Origin: Balneola sp.
GTDB taxonomy: Bacteria > Bacteroidota > Rhodothermia > Balneolales > Balneolaceae
DNA length: 64,000 nt
Assembly (NCBI GenBank): GCA_002694685.1
Contig: NZMW01000001.1
Coordinates: 372,001-436,000, forward strand
Direction of reading: 5' to 3'
Positions within the stretch are counted from its first letter, which is position 1. Every line of letters starts with the position of its first letter. The translations under genes were made by a program, and so were the position numbers. Below are positions 46,753-55,204 of this stretch, piece after piece. Below the pieces are notes generated by a model. It was not told where the DNA came from. It did not search any database and saw nothing but the letters and a program-made list of their open reading frames with translations.

Positions 46753-48135
46753 CTACCATTCTGTTTCGCTGACAGGGCCAAGCTTCCCTTCTGCTTTCTT
46801 TAGGATTTCATCGGAATCGAATATCACCCCTCCCTTGATGACGGTATGTACGCTTCGGGTGTTACGAATGTCGTTAAGTGGATTTCCTTTGATCACCATG
46901 AGGTCAGCGAGTTTGGATACTTCAATGGTTCCGATTCGATCCCCCCAGCCAATAGCTTCTGCCCCGTTAATGGTAGCTATTTTAAGCACGTCGGCGTTAC
47001 TGATTCCTGCATTAGCCATGATATCCATCTCCCTATGGATGAAAAAACCATTCATGTAATTACCCAGATTCAAATCCAGATAGAACGGGCGATCTGTTCC
47101 CAGCGTAACTCTGCCTCCCATTTCGTGATACCTTTTTAGCAAGATTTTCTTTTTGGCATACACGCTGGCAATCGTCGGCTGGATGTCTTGAGGTTCGTTA
47201 TCTGTTGCCTTGATAAACTCAGCAGTAAATGGTGTCAGGTATTTGTATTCATCAACCCAATAGTCAAAGGCACCGTCATTGCTTCGGGACCAGCCGCCGT
47301 AGGTTCCGATGGTAGCGTTGAAAGCGACACCATGATCTATGAAGTCTTGCATGGCATCTTCCACACCCTCACTTTGGGTATTTAAATTAGCGATTTCATC
47401 ATAGGCACCTGATTCACCGGGCAGCATTTCTCCTCCCAAAAAGTGTTCAACGCGATCAATTCCCAATTCAATGGCATCTGCTGAACTCACTCCTCCATAT
47501 GCTCCTGAACCCAGGTGTGCAGTCACGGTCAAACCATAATTATGAGCTCGTTCAATTAAATACTTTAACTGATTGTAGCTGATACCTTTAGCTTTGAATC
47601 CATTCGTGCCTTTTTCCGCCCATTCATCCACAATACTGTAGATATCTTCTTTAGTGAAGTCGCGATTCCATTCCGAATTTGCTGATCCGAAATATGGACC
47701 GGAGTTTAAAATTCTTGGTCCGATAGCCCCTCCTCTGTTCACTTTATGTTTGAACTCCAGAGTCAGTTCAGGGTTGGGATCTCCGGCAGTAAAAGTAGTG
47801 GTGACTCCGTTGGCCAGGAATAACTTTGGAGTAACAACCGTATCCGTTTTGGTAACGCCATTATAGCGGACGTGATAATGGGAATGCAGATCAATCAGCC
47901 CGGGCAGGATATAATCCTGATCTTCTAATCTAAGTATGGGAAAATCCTCCCGGCTTGGGTTTCCAATTTCATGAATTTTACCAGCTACAATGGTTATTCC
48001 GGGGTTTTCAATGGCAGTGCCCTCTTCCACCTGAACCAGCCAGCCTCCTTGTATAATCAAGTCCTGAGTAAACGCGACAGGGCTACTCAATAGAATAAAG
48101 CTTAACAGAGCTACAAATGCCGTAATTGATTTCAT
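46753..48135 (-). CDS. Secreted amidohydrolase-family protein
   Basis: 460 residues from ATG 48135 (TTG lies 9 bases upstream). A signal peptide (MKSITAFVALLSFILLSSPVAFTQ) precedes a metal-dependent hydrolase barrel: HSHYHV (HxH metal site) near 92, TAHLGSG near 195, DRVEHFLGGE near 225, and LGTDRP near 345. It resembles imidazolonepropionase-like exported amidohydrolases; substrate unknown. Related to the barrel part of the fusion protein at 58167-61655. Confidence 0.88.
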   Translation of the reverse strand: MKSITAFVALLSFILLSSPVAFTQDLIIQGGWLVQVEEGTAIENPGITIVAGKIHEIGNPSREDFPILRLEDQDYILPGLIDLHSHYHVRYNGVTKTDTVVTPKLFLANGVTTTFTAGDPNPELTLEFKHKVNRGGAIGPRILNSGPYFGSANSEWNRDFTKEDIYSIVDEWAEKGTNGFKAKGISYNQLKYLIERAHNYGLTVTAHLGSGAYGGVSSADAIELGIDRVEHFLGGEMLPGESGAYDEIANLNTQSEGVEDAMQDFIDHGVAFNATIGTYGGWSRSNDGAFDYWVDEYKYLTPFTAEFIKATDNEPQDIQPTIASVYAKKKILLKRYHEMGGRVTLGTDRPFYLDLNLGNYMNGFFIHREMDIMANAGISNADVLKIATINGAEAIGWGDRIGTIEVSKLADLMVIKGNPLNDIRNTRSVHTVIKGGVIFDSDEILKKAEGKLGPVSETEW

Positions 48136-48210
48136 GAAGAACAAGATTGGGTGAGAATTTCTGAAATGAATGTAGCTGAAATAGGAAAGCCGTGCAAAAG
48201 CAGATGATCC

Positions 48211-48279
48211 GTATGGAAATCTAAGATTTCCTAGGCGAGAGCTTATAAGTCATTGCTTCGCTGAAGACTTAAAAGAGCT
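48211..48279 (-). repeat. Composite palindromic repeat, copy A
   Basis: Two hairpins in a row: GGAAATC-TAA-GATTTCC (48215-48231), and AGCTTATAAGTC (48240-48251) pairing with GACTTAAAAGAGCT (48266-48279). It lies 20 bases after the antitoxin stop. The last 25 bases are identical to copy B at 49028-49052. Confidence 0.75.
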
Positions 48280-48299
48280 GGGGGGGCTAGCCTATCGGA

Positions 48300-48536
48300 T
48301 TATAGTTTGTCATATTCTTCAGGTTCCACATCAGGTACTTGATTCATTATATTTTCAAACCCCTGCTTGCTTCCCTTTTCTGCTCGTTCTTTAAGATAAT
48401 CTATGGTCAATAATGCCGACATTTTTTCGGATACCGCCAATGTGATGAACTGATTCATAGAAACACCTTCTTTTTTAGCCAGTTCTTTTATTTTTTTATG
48501 TAGTGATTCGGGTAATCGAACGCTTAATGTACTCAT
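48300..48536 (-). CDS. Ribbon-helix-helix antitoxin candidate
   Basis: 78 residues. The N-terminal TLSVRLPESLHKKIKELAKKEGVSMNQFITLAVSEKM is a ribbon-helix-helix DNA-binding pattern (beta strand SVRLP, two helices). The C-terminal half is charged and probably binds the toxin. It starts within the toxin stop (ATGA, 48533-48536). RHH antitoxins usually repress their own operon; a palindrome at 48961-48984 would be the operator. Confidence 0.85.
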   Translation of the reverse strand: MSTLSVRLPESLHKKIKELAKKEGVSMNQFITLAVSEKMSALLTIDYLKERAEKGSKQGFENIMNQVPDVEPEEYDKL

Positions 48537-48961
48537 GGTAACTCCTGTATGATTTGGAGAAATTCTTTTGCTGTCACCAACTCAATATTAAATTTATCAA
48601 TGCCTTGAAAATCAGCTTTGTTGTACGTTACAATGTAATTGCAATTAGCTCTAACCGCTAATTCCAGGATCATGTCATCTTCAGGATCCTTCAAAATTGG
48701 ACGCCATAAAAAATAGACTTCATGCCAGTTTCCAACCAGACACAAGTAATCTAAGAATTGGCCGATCTGAGACTCACTAAAGTTGAGTGTATCAAGCTTT
48801 CTAAGTAATACATCTTCATACTCAATAACGAGTGGAACCGACAAATTGATTTCAAATTTGGAAGAATCCAACAAAGAAAGCAATCTATATGAAGCCCCTC
48901 GCCTTGACCGAAGTGCTGAATAGATGATGTTTGTGTCTAATACAATTTGATGAATTGACAT
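48533..48961 (-). CDS. PIN-domain toxin (VapC-like, COG1569-type)
   Basis: 142 residues. PIN nuclease acidic residues are visible: D9 in IVLDTNIIYSAL, E47 in VIEYEDVL, D96 in DPEDDMILELA and D117 in TYNKADF. Probably a Mg-dependent endoribonuclease. It is the first gene of the pair, which is the reverse of the usual vapBC order. The start codon abuts a perfect palindrome. Confidence 0.85.
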   Translation of the reverse strand: MSIHQIVLDTNIIYSALRSRRGASYRLLSLLDSSKFEINLSVPLVIEYEDVLLRKLDTLNFSESQIGQFLDYLCLVGNWHEVYFLWRPILKDPEDDMILELAVRANCNYIVTYNKADFQGIDKFNIELVTAKEFLQIIQELP

Positions 48962-48984
48962 ATGGTATTATATATAATACCATA
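48961..48984 (-). promoter_or_regulatory. 24-bp perfect palindrome, operator candidate of the toxin-antitoxin pair
   Basis: TATGGTATTATA at 48961-48972 is followed without gap by its exact reverse complement to 48984. It begins on the first base of the toxin start codon and contains a TATA-rich core that could also be the promoter box. A dimeric RHH antitoxin binding here would block transcription initiation. Confidence 0.7.
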
Positions 48985-49024
48985 AAAAGTAACAAGTGAC
49001 GATTCACTTTTATATAGGCTAACC

Positions 49025-49052
49025 ACCGCTTCGCTGAAGACTTAAAAGAGCT
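49025..49052 (-). repeat. Composite palindromic repeat, copy B (partial)
   Basis: Contains the 25-base segment at 49028-49052 shared with copy A, ending GACTTAAAAGAGCT. The left arm is degenerate. It lies 28 bases after the stop of the 82-residue membrane protein gene and forms, with copy A, a pair flanking the toxin-antitoxin genes. Confidence 0.7.
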
Positions 49053-49079
49053 ACGGAACCTGCAACTAACCGAATTCGA

Positions 49080-49328
49080 TTATTGTAAATTTCGCGCTTT
49101 CAATTCTTTCTTCAGCGTTTCATACTTTTTCGGTTTTTTCAAAAATACATAAATCAAAAACAGAGGTATTAAGGTGAGAAATCCCCAAGCGTTTGAACCC
49201 ACACTAAAAATGATGATTCCAACCAAAAACCCTATAAAAAAAGCATCTACCAAAGGTGATGGCTTATTACTCTGTGCTGCTTCAAGCAATTCGCTATCGG
49301 ATAGTTGGGATAGTTCTTTTTGGTTCAT
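49080..49328 (-). CDS. Hypothetical small membrane protein
   Basis: 82 residues. The cytoplasmic N-terminus (MNQKELSQLSDSELLEAAQSNKPS) is followed by a hydrophobic hairpin (AFFIGFLVGIIIFSVGSN and FLTLIPLFLIYVFLKK) and a basic tail. Similar short proteins with a SDxELLEA start are widespread in Bacteroidota; function unknown. Confidence 0.65.
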   Translation of the reverse strand: MNQKELSQLSDSELLEAAQSNKPSPLVDAFFIGFLVGIIIFSVGSNAWGFLTLIPLFLIYVFLKKPKKYETLKKELKARNLQ

Positions 49329-49402
49329 TTTTTCTTTGATATTGATTAATAATAAAAAGGCGATAGCTTTTAAATCACCCTACACTTACGTAAATAACGT
49401 CG

Positions 49403-50527
49403 TTATTCATCATAGGATTTAAAACCTCCCAGGTGTTTTGCAGCTTCTTCCAAATCCATAATCAGGAAACCGAAGCCGGCACCGGGTTCAGTATTATCTT
49501 TTCCTATCTGAATGCTCATATATTTTCCATCATCTGATATTACTCCCTGATTAGCCTTGTATCCTCTATAATCAGTGAAATGGGTTAGTCTCTGCATTTC
49601 GCCTGAACCATCTAATTTCAACTTATACAAATCAATTAAAGGCCATGCTTTTTCCTCAGAATTTGCGTGTTCAACCAATGTGTGTAACCCGTCTGGGAAA
49701 ATTCCTTCAGCTTCATCGTAGCAGCAAGGAGAGTTGGTCATGGCTTCGTATTCTCCGGTTTCAGTATCTACCATAAAAACATCGGTGTTATTTCCCTCAT
49801 TAATCGTGTAAGCGGTAAATGTTACTTTTACATCCTCCGGTGGGACTATGCTTTGTGTTTCAAGGCTGGCATCACCCAGTGAAAAAGGCAATTGCTTAGA
49901 ATCGAAGATCTCTCTTTGGTTGGACAACTGTGGCACACCATCTTCATACATTATTTCAGCCATATACAACTTCGCCCTGTTTTTCCACAGCTCGGGTAGT
50001 TGGCGATCCCGTATGGTCCAGGCTATTTTCATATTGTTTCTGGAAACAGCAGGACCTTCAGCACACATAGTGTTTAACGGTACCGGAGGCTTTTCACCAC
50101 TTTTATCCATTACTGATAACCAAGTTATGTTACGAGCCCGATATCTCTCTTCTTCATCCGTTGGATCAAAGGGTTCATTAGGTCCGGCAAGTAAAATGTC
50201 GCCATTAGCCAGATACTTGGCGCGAGTAAAACCGTAGTGATTAAAGTGTAAAGTCTTTGGCCTTATAATTCCGGTTGACAGTTCTAATTCATACACTTCA
50301 CCCATCGGCTTATCTAAAAACAGAATGAATTTGCCATCATGAGACCAATTTGGACGTTCTCCAAAGCCACTTACAAGTTTGATATAGGGTGGCAAATTGT
50401 CTTCTGGACTACCGATTAATGAACCCGGTTCTGTTGCGTTACTTTGCCCAAATACACTGAGCGGCTGTAGCAAGAGGGATAAAAAAAGGATGGGTAGCAG
50501 TCGAATAGTCTTTTTCATGGTTGTCAT
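49403..50527 (-). CDS. Secreted TolB/PD40-like propeller protein
   Basis: 374 residues; ATG at 50527, with a second in-frame ATG (residue 4) equally plausible. A signal peptide (MKKTIRLLPILFLSLLLQPLSVFGQ) is followed by repeated blades with the pattern RPNWSHDGKFILFLDK and VSRNNMKIAWTIRD, giving a beta-propeller. No enzymatic residues are evident; a binding or scaffold role in the periplasm is likely. Confidence 0.72.
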   Translation of the reverse strand: MTTMKKTIRLLPILFLSLLLQPLSVFGQSNATEPGSLIGSPEDNLPPYIKLVSGFGERPNWSHDGKFILFLDKPMGEVYELELSTGIIRPKTLHFNHYGFTRAKYLANGDILLAGPNEPFDPTDEEERYRARNITWLSVMDKSGEKPPVPLNTMCAEGPAVSRNNMKIAWTIRDRQLPELWKNRAKLYMAEIMYEDGVPQLSNQREIFDSKQLPFSLGDASLETQSIVPPEDVKVTFTAYTINEGNNTDVFMVDTETGEYEAMTNSPCCYDEAEGIFPDGLHTLVEHANSEEKAWPLIDLYKLKLDGSGEMQRLTHFTDYRGYKANQGVISDDGKYMSIQIGKDNTEPGAGFGFLIMDLEEAAKHLGGFKSYDE

Positions 50528-50608
50528 ACAGTCGTGTTATTCTGAATAGTTGAGGGAAAATGAAGAAATCAGTTTTTATATCAAAGAAGGAATTACTCAA
50601 TTAAAAAA

Positions 50609-50624
50609 AGCTCCCGAAGGAGCT
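50609..50624 (-). terminator. Intrinsic terminator, usable on both strands
   Basis: AGCTCC-CGAA-GGAGCT with A-rich and T-rich flanks. It would end the Old Yellow Enzyme mRNA on the minus strand. An identical stem and loop occurs at 58075-58090. Confidence 0.8.
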
Positions 50625-50718
50625 CTTTTATTTATCGTAATTCATTAATGGTCATTTGCTTAAAACAAAATCCCATCAACGATTAACGATCATGCTATTC
50701 ACGAATATCGAAAAAATA

Positions 50719-51825
50719 CTAAGCTTCAACCTCTTCCAGTTTGGGGTAATCGGTGTAGCCTTTTGTACCGGGGGTATAGAAAGTATCTTCATCCCATTCG
50801 GCCAGGTCGGAATTTCCACGGAAGCGTTCTACCAAATCCGGATTGGAGATATACATCTTCGCAAAAGCAACCAGATCGGCATTGCCTTCTTCGATTACTT
50901 TATTTCCGCTTTCCTGATCAAAGCCGGCGTTAATCATAATGGTGCCATCATACATTGGGCGGTAACGTTTGGCTATTTCGGTCTCAGCATAAGGGATATC
51001 AGAAACATCGTTAAACGGTTCTGAGAGATGGATATAAGCCAGATCATAGTCGTTGAGCTTCTCGATCACATAATCAAAGGTTGGGATGGTTTCTTCATCC
51101 ATTTCCATTCCAAAAATTCCGTGCAGCGAAGGATTGAAACGAGCGCCGATCTTCCCTTCCGGCACTTCTTCTTTCACGGCATCAAGGACCTCAAAAAAGA
51201 ATCGGGCGCGGTTTTCAATACTGCCACCATATTCATCGGTTCGGTGATTGGAAGTGCCATTAAAGAACTGGTGGATCAGGTATCCATTGGAAGAGTGAAT
51301 TTCTACTCCGTCAAATCCTGCTTCCATCGCGTTGCGGGCTCCCATCTGGAAGTCTTCGATAGTTTGTTCGATATCGGCTTTGGTCATTTCTTTGGGAGTG
51401 ACCGTATCTTTGAAGCCTTCGGGTGTGTAGGACTTCTCCCCGGGATTTAAAGCGGACGGTGCGTGCGGCAGATCTCCGTCATGGAAATCAGGGTGTGAGA
51501 TTCTTCCCACATGCCATAGTTGAAGAAAGATCTTCCCTCCTGCATTGTGCACACGTTCGGTTACCTCTTTCCACCCTTCCACTTGTTCCTGGGTATGAAT
51601 TCCCGGCGTATTTATATATCCAATGGCTTTCTCTGAAATTTGAGAACCTTCTGAAATAATAAGTCCTGCAGAAGCACGCTGCTCATAATAGAGTCCCTGA
51701 AGCTCTCCTGTGGGTACATTGCCTTCGTTATCGGCTCGGCTTCGGGTCATAGGCGCCATCACGACCCGGTTATCCAATTCTAAATTATCTGATTTGAATG
51801 GCTTTAATAATGGTTGTTCACTCAT
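50719..51825 (-). CDS. Alkene reductase, Old Yellow Enzyme family
   Basis: 368 residues, FMN-dependent TIM barrel that reduces activated C=C bonds with NAD(P)H. Segments: MAPMTRSRAD, LQLWHVGRISHP, FDGVEIHSSNGYLIHQFFNGTSNHRTDEYGGS (His/Asn substrate pair and phosphate region). Similar to NemA. Monocistronic with a terminator downstream; often induced by electrophile stress. Confidence 0.93.
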   Translation of the reverse strand: MSEQPLLKPFKSDNLELDNRVVMAPMTRSRADNEGNVPTGELQGLYYEQRASAGLIISEGSQISEKAIGYINTPGIHTQEQVEGWKEVTERVHNAGGKIFLQLWHVGRISHPDFHDGDLPHAPSALNPGEKSYTPEGFKDTVTPKEMTKADIEQTIEDFQMGARNAMEAGFDGVEIHSSNGYLIHQFFNGTSNHRTDEYGGSIENRARFFFEVLDAVKEEVPEGKIGARFNPSLHGIFGMEMDEETIPTFDYVIEKLNDYDLAYIHLSEPFNDVSDIPYAETEIAKRYRPMYDGTIMINAGFDQESGNKVIEEGNADLVAFAKMYISNPDLVERFRGNSDLAEWDEDTFYTPGTKGYTDYPKLEEVEA

Positions 51826-52059
51826 GGGTGGTTTTCTCTTTTAAATATTCTTGAATTTTGTTCTCTGACCGAGTCTTTTTTATCAGTAATAATATTTTCG
51901 ACTGCTCGGCATTGCTTAACCAACAGTTAGATGAGGTGAATCAATCCATGTAAATAAGGTTTGGCGTTTTATTTTGAGGCAGGAACAAACCTTAGATGAC
52001 GTTAGCTCTACTGGTCTAAGCGTCAAGTGAATATGGATCTGATAAACGTGATGTTTAAA

Positions 52060-52467
52060 CTATACAGAAAGAACTTTTTTCCTTTTTTGCCATAAATAGA
52101 TGCCGGCAATTAGAAAAGCCACACTGAGAAGAATACTCGCTAGTCCCAATTGCCCGTCTACATGACCTTCCGGTACTGGCTTTACAAATAGATTCGCCAT
52201 ACTCAACAAAAGCCTTACCGTTGCCCAAAGGATGATTAAAACAGACCAGGAACCCACACTCCATTTAAAGACATTAGGCGATTTATTTAAACCAACCATC
52301 AGCAGGCATAGTATGATGATAATGAAGAGCAAGGGTACATAACTTCCAATCAGAGCATAATGGACTCCTTTGTAAACGAAGAAGAGCAATGTAATGCTCA
52401 GGATTAAGCTAAAAAGCTGGTTTTGGCGGAATACGTTGTATAATTGATTCACTAATTTTGTCATCAT
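52060..52467 (-). CDS. Hypothetical four-helix membrane protein
   Basis: 135 residues with about four membrane helices (LFSLILSITLLFFVYKGV, YVPLLFIIIILCLLMVGL, WSVGSWSVLIILWATVRLLL, LGLASILLSVAFLIAGIYLW). No family recognised. It overlaps the stop of the M28 peptidase gene by 4 bases, so it is co-expressed with it. Confidence 0.68.
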   Translation of the reverse strand: MMTKLVNQLYNVFRQNQLFSLILSITLLFFVYKGVHYALIGSYVPLLFIIIILCLLMVGLNKSPNVFKWSVGSWSVLIILWATVRLLLSMANLFVKPVPEGHVDGQLGLASILLSVAFLIAGIYLWQKRKKVLSV

Positions 52468-53411
52468 TTCACCAGTTTTTCAATGATATCTGCAACCAGA
52501 TTTGAGCTGGACAATAAATAGTTAAAATCCACCGTCTCAAAGGTGTCATCCGGACTGTCTTTATAGGGAGTTGAATCACGGTGATAAAATAATTCTCCGG
52601 CTCCGATCACATCATAACCGGCAGGGACAAAAACATCGAAGTCGGTTGAGCTTACCTCGTATCCAACCGGATCAATGACTATTTCGCGAACAGGGATATT
52701 ATGTGATACCGCTGTTTCCTTATAGATTGTTCGTAATGATTCAGTTGGCGAAAAAATCTCAATAGCTTTGTCCTGATCCTCATCCCAGCCAACCATATCG
52801 AAGCAATGTATGGAGTGTACATCCCACTGCTGTTGTTTGATATGTTCAAGAAAAGCTCGGCTGCCGATAAGTTCTTCCTCCTCCTGATCAAAAAAGACCA
52901 CTAAAATATTCTTCTGCCTGGATTCCAGTTCTGTCATTTCCTTGACCACACTATAAATTAGAGCGATCCCCGTTGCATTATCAATGGCTCCGGGTGCATT
53001 TCTTTTCCCCGTATCATAATGAGCACCCAGGATGATATACTCATTACTGGGTTGGGTGGCTGGAAGAATACCGTACACATTGGTCCCTCGAAACGGGCCA
53101 AGAATTAAATCAATTGCAAAGTTGAGGTTTGGCGATATATAGTCTTGTTCCTGAGGCTCGATATTCAATTGCAAAAGCAACTCTTTTAAATACCTCCTTG
53201 TCAACTCCCGTTCTTCTTTGGACCATCGGCTGGCTATGGTTGTATTATCAGCCAAGACATATTCCCCCGATAAATGCCCAACAATCTGTTGCTGATATTC
53301 CGTTTTTTGAACCGCTAAATCTTCCGTCAAAAGGGGCTGAAAATTATCATTGCTTGAACAGGCAGATAAGGTCACAGTTATTGTGATAATTACAAGAAGT
53401 GTTCTCAACAT
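52464..53411 (-). CDS. M28-family metallopeptidase, lipoprotein
   Basis: 315 residues. The signal peptide ends TVTLSAC with Cys18 as lipid site. Zinc ligands of the M28 di-zinc aminopeptidase fold are visible: GAHYDTG (His, Asp), GAIDNATG (Asp), FFDQEEEELIGS (Glu-Glu), FDMVGWDE (Asp). Probably an envelope aminopeptidase. A strong ribosome site (AGGAGG) precedes the ATG. Confidence 0.9.
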   Translation of the reverse strand: MLRTLLVIITITVTLSACSSNDNFQPLLTEDLAVQKTEYQQQIVGHLSGEYVLADNTTIASRWSKEERELTRRYLKELLLQLNIEPQEQDYISPNLNFAIDLILGPFRGTNVYGILPATQPSNEYIILGAHYDTGKRNAPGAIDNATGIALIYSVVKEMTELESRQKNILVVFFDQEEEELIGSRAFLEHIKQQQWDVHSIHCFDMVGWDEDQDKAIEIFSPTESLRTIYKETAVSHNIPVREIVIDPVGYEVSSTDFDVFVPAGYDVIGAGELFYHRDSTPYKDSPDDTFETVDFNYLLSSSNLVADIIEKLVK

Positions 53412-53474
53412 TTATCCTCCTATTTCCCGGGTTCTGCCTTAATGTAAGAAATAAGAAATTCTATTCACTCTAAT

Positions 53475-53540
53475 TCTTCCTATATGAGGCTTTCTGGACA
53501 AGAACTTTTAAGTCACCGCTTGGCTGAAGACTTAAAAGAG
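53475..53540 (-). repeat. Composite palindromic repeat, copy C
   Basis: CTTTTAAGTC (53505-53514) and GACTTAAAAG (53529-53538) are exact complements around a 14-base loop (ACCGCTTGGCTGAA). The stretch TCTAATTCTTCCTATATGAG before it is shared with copy D at about 54604. Confidence 0.75.
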
Positions 53541-53601
53541 ATTAGGTGGTTCACATAGATTAGCCCAAAGACTGAATGTATCTTCCCTAAAATTGGAAAA
53601 C

Positions 53602-53643
53602 AAAAAGAGTGAGGGAAAGAACGGTTCAAACTTCTCCCCTCAC
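53602..53643 (-). terminator. Intrinsic terminator of the DUF2892 gene
   Basis: GTGAGGG (53609-53615) pairs with CCCTCAC (53637-53643), with further pairing inside. On the minus strand the stem is followed by TCTTTTTGTTTT. It lies 28 bases after the stop at 53672. Confidence 0.75.
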
Positions 53644-53671
53644 ATATATCGATAAGCTTTTGATAGCTTTT

Positions 53672-53884
53672 TTAGTTGGTTTCTTTTACCGGACAAGTTT
53701 TGATGCCAAAGGGAGCGTAAAGTGGACAAAAACTTATCAAACTTGTTAGGAGAAATATTCCAGCCAAGGCTAACATAATGATACCTACTGTTCCAGAAAC
53801 TGTACCTGTGAAATATAACACTCCTGCTACAGCTGCAATGATTGTTCTGATTACTCGATCTGCTGTTCCCATATTCTTTTTCAT
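53672..53884 (-). CDS. DUF2892 (YgaP-type) inner-membrane protein
   Basis: 70 residues. The N-terminal MGTADRVIRTIIAAVAGVLYFTG and C-terminal FCPLYAPFGIKTCPVK are characteristic of DUF2892, which in YgaP is attached to a rhodanese. Two membrane helices; two Cys near the C-terminus. A Crp/Fnr regulator gene lies 79 bases upstream on the same strand, a common pairing in Bacteroidota. Confidence 0.85.
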   Translation of the reverse strand: MKKNMGTADRVIRTIIAAVAGVLYFTGTVSGTVGIIMLALAGIFLLTSLISFCPLYAPFGIKTCPVKETN

Positions 53885-53963
53885 AATTCTAAAGATTTAT
53901 TAGATTTAAAATTTATTGTGGCACTAATATGCGAACACTTTAGCTACTATTCAGTGACTGCAG

Positions 53964-54590
53964 TCACCACTCGTCAATAATTTTTATACCAACTGAATTT
54001 TGTTCCACTTTGCCTTCAGTTTTCAGCTTACTTAACACTCTCGTTACCACTTCACGAGCCGTGCCTAATTCATTTGCAATCTGGCTATGACTCATCCTGA
54101 TGGTTTTATCCTTGGTCAAAAGGGATTTCTTTTTGAGATGATCATAAACTCTCTTGTCCATATTGTCTACCAAAAGATGGCCGATGGTATTTAAAAGCTC
54201 TGTATATCTCAAATTAAACTGGTTGTAAAACAACTCGTTAAAATCCGGGTATTCTTTCAGCCACCCCGGTAAATATTGGACTGGTATTAAAAGGATTTTG
54301 GAGGCCTTTTCAGTAGTTGCAAATACTTGACTGGGGGTGTTTTTGAGAGCAGCATAAAAAGTCATAACACAACTTTGACTTGGCTCTATGTAGTACAACA
54401 GTAGCTCTTTCTCATTAAATCTTGAGTAAACCTTAACCAGTCCCTCAATGACTATTGGCAATACCTTTACATATTGTTCTTCCCTCAAAATTTCAGTGCC
54501 TTTTGGAAACTCTTTAACCGAAGACATTTCAAAAACTTCTTCCCGAAGTTCCGGTTTTAAAAATGAAAGAAAATTTTTATCGAACTCCAT
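53964..54590 (-). CDS. Crp/Fnr-family transcriptional regulator
   Basis: 208 residues. An N-terminal cyclic-nucleotide-binding-like beta barrel (about 15-125, EILREEQYVKVLPIVIEGLVKVY) is followed by the long dimer helix and a C-terminal winged helix with recognition helix in MSHSQIANELGTAREVVTRVLSKLK (about 165-190). There is no N-terminal Cys cluster, so not an FNR-type iron-sulfur sensor. Probably controls the DUF2892 gene and related redox functions. Confidence 0.9.
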   Translation of the reverse strand: MEFDKNFLSFLKPELREEVFEMSSVKEFPKGTEILREEQYVKVLPIVIEGLVKVYSRFNEKELLLYYIEPSQSCVMTFYAALKNTPSQVFATTEKASKILLIPVQYLPGWLKEYPDFNELFYNQFNLRYTELLNTIGHLLVDNMDKRVYDHLKKKSLLTKDKTIRMSHSQIANELGTAREVVTRVLSKLKTEGKVEQNSVGIKIIDEW

Positions 54591-54603
54591 TCTACCCTAT
54601 TAC

Positions 54604-54655
54604 TCTAATTCTTCCTATATGAGACTTCCTCAAAACTTTTAAGTCACCGTTTGGC
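54604..54655 (-). repeat. Composite palindromic repeat, copy D, overlapping a gene end
   Basis: CTTTTAAGTCACCG at 54636-54649 and TTGGCTGAAG at 54651-54660 correspond to the left arm and loop of copy C; the right arm is missing. The last codons and stop of the 54644 gene lie in the repeat. Confidence 0.7.
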
Positions 54656-55081
54656 TGAAGCCTCATCTTTGACATTACTAAAATAATCTTTTTCTCTTAG
54701 GCTCTGGAATGTCTTTATAACAGAATAAAGGGTTGTCAAAAATGCCCAGACAAAAATAAAGATAAACCAACGCACTACTTGCGTGGTTCGCACTATAGCC
54801 TCGTTATATGTTTGCAGATAATTAAGGAGTTGTTCATTTGACTGTATCTCATTGACCGTTTCCGGAAAACCGAAAGTACCAAGCGAAGGGGTTGAGGGAA
54901 GCATAAACCATAAGACTACCAGCAGAAACCCCGTTGAGAAAATGTTAATCTTTAGCAGAGAAATGGCCTTTTCCAACTCATCTTCTTTTTTGCCTTCCCA
55001 AAACTTGAATCCAATGGTAAAAAGCAGGACAAAAATTATTGCGGATCCTAATATTGAATAGAAATCAGATTCGATAAACAT
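54644..55081 (-). CDS. Hypothetical three-helix membrane protein with repeat-derived C-terminus
   Basis: 145 residues. Membrane helices at about 7-26, 47-63 and 104-124 and a cytoplasmic tail. No family recognised. The last residues SAKR and the TGA are encoded by a copy of the dispersed repeat, so the original C-terminus may have been longer. It is 53 bases upstream of the Crp/Fnr gene on the same strand. Confidence 0.62.
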   Translation of the reverse strand: MFIESDFYSILGSAIIFVLLFTIGFKFWEGKKEDELEKAISLLKINIFSTGFLLVVLWFMLPSTPSLGTFGFPETVNEIQSNEQLLNYLQTYNEAIVRTTQVVRWFIFIFVWAFLTTLYSVIKTFQSLREKDYFSNVKDEASAKR

Positions 55082-55129
55082 TTATAGGAGTTTTGAATGG
55101 TTAACGTTTACAGGAAATGATATTAAGTA

Positions 55130-55190
55130 AATGGAGCCTCTACCCTTTTATGTGGGAATAAGCCGATGCCATGTGGAAGTCAGAGACTTC
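55130..55190 (-). repeat. Composite palindromic repeat, copy F (first half)
   Basis: Shares the CTCTACCCTTTTATGTGGGA...ATAAGCCGATGCC lead-in and the GGAAGTC-AGA-GACTTC hairpin (55175-55190) with copy E. The second hairpin is absent. It lies just after the stop of the P-loop kinase gene. Confidence 0.65.
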
Positions 55191-55204
55191 TTTTGATGTG
55201 CTTG

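Noticed and set aside
55082-55204. A third attC site after the P-loop kinase gene, because of GCATAACAAGC at the stop codon
   Set aside because: The opposite end does not pair beyond four bases, and the sequence is mostly repeat copy F.
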